A stretch of 64,000 nt of DNA from CAWBRY01 sp963791295. GTDB taxonomy: Bacteria; Bacteroidota; Bacteroidia; Chitinophagales; Chitinophagaceae. Positions 62,553 through 64,000 of the stretch are shown here, piece after piece. The stretch's first letter is position 1, and each line of letters opens with the position of its first letter. The stretch covers positions 868,001-932,000 of the forward strand of contig CAWBRY010000004.1 in the NCBI GenBank assembly GCA_963791295.1, given 5' to 3'. The notes under the pieces are model-generated. The model was not told where the DNA came from. It saw only the letters and a list, made by a program, of their open reading frames with translations, and searched no databases. The translations under genes were made by a program, and so were the position numbers.

Positions 62553-64000
62553 TTAAATTTTGATACGTAAATTAAATCCCCAGGATCTTGAAGAAGGAAC
62601 TGAATTAAACTCCACTCCTTCGCCCAGACTGGCTGAACCAAAGAAGTTTACTTCTGGATCTATGTGCGGTACATACGATTTGATGATCCAAAGGTTTCTG
62701 CCTTCCAATCCGATCTCAAGCCCTTTGAGGAATTTTGCATGCCTGGACAGTAGTTCATTGGAAAAGCGATAGGCTAATCTGACTTCTCTGAGTTTTACAT
62801 ATGAGGCATCGAAAATATTAGCTTCCGTATTCTGCGTTCCAAACTGCGTCCAGAAATCCTGCATACTTTGTACTGGAACCGTATTAGGAATGAATTTGCC
62901 AGTATTTGGATCCAACACCACTCCATTGTCAATAAATACCCTCCCACGATTTTCAATAGTTTCCTTGGCCAGTCCATTTGCTCGCAAAGATGCTGATGTG
63001 CTGGAGAAAAGGACCCCGCCCTCCCTAATATCAACCAGGAAACTTAATGCGAGATTCTTATATGTTATTGTATTATTGATGCCCATTGTCCAATCCGGGA
63101 ATATGTTCCCGAGATTTTGATCGCCTAAGGTTTTTCGAAGTCCTGTATTAGCATCGATAACAATGTTGCCAAGTGAATCTCTCTGCCATGCTGTTCCCCA
63201 AATAGCAAAGGGTTCGTTGGAGCGTGTTTTGATAGATAGTCCGCTAAATCCGCCCTGAAGAGAATAGTTTTTTACTTCGGCTGGCAATTGGGCTATCTGC
63301 TTGTTCTTGGAGAAGTTCATGTCAACAGACCATGCAAAATTCTTAGTGCGCACAGGAATCACCCCAAGCGTGACTTCAATTCCCTTGTTCTCAATAGAAC
63401 CAGCATTAATCACCTGATTGAAGAAGCCCGTAGACCTCGGCACATCCAGGTTGATGATCTGCTCATCAGTCTTTGAATTATAATAGGTAACGTCGAGGTT
63501 CACCCTATTTTTAAACATTTTCATTTCCGTGCCAAACTCATATGTCACCTGATTCTGTGGTTTCAATGCGGGATTTGGAAGAATGTTCGGCACTATATAT
63601 CCAAGCAATCCATTGAAGGGGAACAGAACGAGAAGGTTGTATTGCGCAAATGCTGAAGGCTGAGTCAGATAAGCAAAAGCCAGGTTGTAAGGAGCTGCAT
63701 CACTACCCACATTAGCCCAGCTAGCTCTTAACTTTCCATAATTTAGCCAGGTGGCTTTTGGAAGAAGTTCGCTGAAAAGGAAACTGGAACTTATAGAAGG
63801 ATAGAAATAAGAATTCTTACCCACCGGCAATGTTGAACTCCAGTCATTTCTTCCGGTTACGTTCAGGAACAAGAAATTCTTAAATGAAAATCCGATATCG
63901 CCATACACACCAACTAGTCTTCTTTTCGTTGAAACGTTGTTTGTACTTACCGCCGCCGCATTGGCGAAGCTGTACAGATTATCAACGGTAAGGTTTTGTG
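62553..64000 (-). CDS. SusC/RagA-type TonB-dependent outer-membrane protein, C-terminal part
   Basis: About 482 C-terminal residues of the barrel are present; the frame runs open through the right edge. SusC motifs include FLNVTGRNDWSSTLP, SSSFLFSELLPKATWLNYGKLRASWANVG, NLDVTYYNSKTDEQI, VLDPNTGKFIPNTVPVQSMQDF and the end RSWGFNLRIKI. It forms with the SusD-like protein an outer-membrane importer for polymers or peptides. It is the first gene of the operon as seen here. Confidence 0.93.
   Translation of the reverse strand, partial: QNLTVDNLYSFANAAAVSTNNVSTKRRLVGVYGDIGFSFKNFLFLNVTGRNDWSSTLPVGKNSYFYPSISSSFLFSELLPKATWLNYGKLRASWANVGSDAAPYNLAFAYLTQPSAFAQYNLLVLFPFNGLLGYIVPNILPNPALKPQNQVTYEFGTEMKMFKNRVNLDVTYYNSKTDEQIINLDVPRSTGFFNQVINAGSIENKGIEVTLGVIPVRTKNFAWSVDMNFSKNKQIAQLPAEVKNYSLQGGFSGLSIKTRSNEPFAIWGTAWQRDSLGNIVIDANTGLRKTLGDQNLGNIFPDWTMGINNTITYKNLALSFLVDIREGGVLFSSTSASLRANGLAKETIENRGRVFIDNGVVLDPNTGKFIPNTVPVQSMQDFWTQFGTQNTEANIFDASYVKLREVRLAYRFSNELLSRHAKFLKGLEIGLEGRNLWIIKSYVPHIDPEVNFFGSASLGEGVEFNSVPSSRSWGFNLRIKI

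Noticed and set aside
1..64000. CRISPR arrays and complete insertion sequences
   Set aside because: No regularly spaced repeats with unique spacers and no transposase motifs were found in the window.

Overview
The window looks like the chromosome of a gliding-type Bacteroidota, most likely family Chitinophagaceae. The evidence is gldK-gldL-gldM of the type IX secretion/gliding apparatus at the left edge, a SusC/SusD pair at the right edge, a Bacteroidota-style promoter (TAnnTTTG) before the B12 riboswitch, several TonB-dependent receptors, LytTR and propeller-type two-component regulators, and weak Shine-Dalgarno sites.

Layout. 1-25.3 kb is ordinary chromosome: gldKLM, a YyaL-type thioredoxin-domain protein, uroporphyrinogen-III synthase, a BamA/TamA-type barrel, hemW, gpsA, an efflux adaptor with TolC, a PLP lyase with an amino-acid permease, two TonB receptors (the second, btuB-like, behind a cobalamin riboswitch), and small enzymes. 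26.1-38.0 kb is a genomic island of about 11.6 kb bounded by duplicated tRNA-Arg(CCG) genes; a copy of the 3' end of marC is repeated at the right border. Its cargo is a restriction/defence cluster: a 5-methylcytosine DNA methyltransferase, an HTH-GHKL-histidine-kinase fusion, a receiver protein, a second HTH protein, a MORC/MutL-like GHKL ATPase, an Mrr nuclease-helicase fusion and, convergently, a MIG/TDG-like mismatch glycosylase. Most of the large genes are broken by single-base indels. In the Mrr-helicase gene I can follow 15 successive shifts, all +1.

38-45.3 kb holds a DUF4440 lipoprotein, a MacB/FtsX-type permease, a secreted unknown and a TPR histidine kinase/LytTR pair. 45.5-56.2 kb is the most unusual intact locus. 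It encodes a secreted protein of the cholesterol-dependent cytolysin (CDC) fold, and, in a converging operon, a secreted protein with a long Gly/Ala-rich hydrophobic segment followed by two CDC domain-4-like modules. Each is next to a secreted zinc-protease-like protein, one with intact HExxH and one with HAIGH (catalytic Glu replaced by Ala). The converging operon also carries a membrane propeller histidine kinase and a Calx-beta protein. I read this as a candidate pore-forming/membrane-targeting effector locus.

56.4-64 kb holds a membrane class III nucleotidyl cyclase, a RES/Xre toxin-antitoxin pair with a clear operator-like palindrome cluster, a DUF2975/HTH pair, an O-methyltransferase, and a susC-susD-lipoprotein operon in which susD carries three frameshifts.

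Indels in an outer-membrane protein gene at 20.4 kb and in susD, together with the dense indels in the island, mean assembly error must be excluded before any of these genes is called a true pseudogene.
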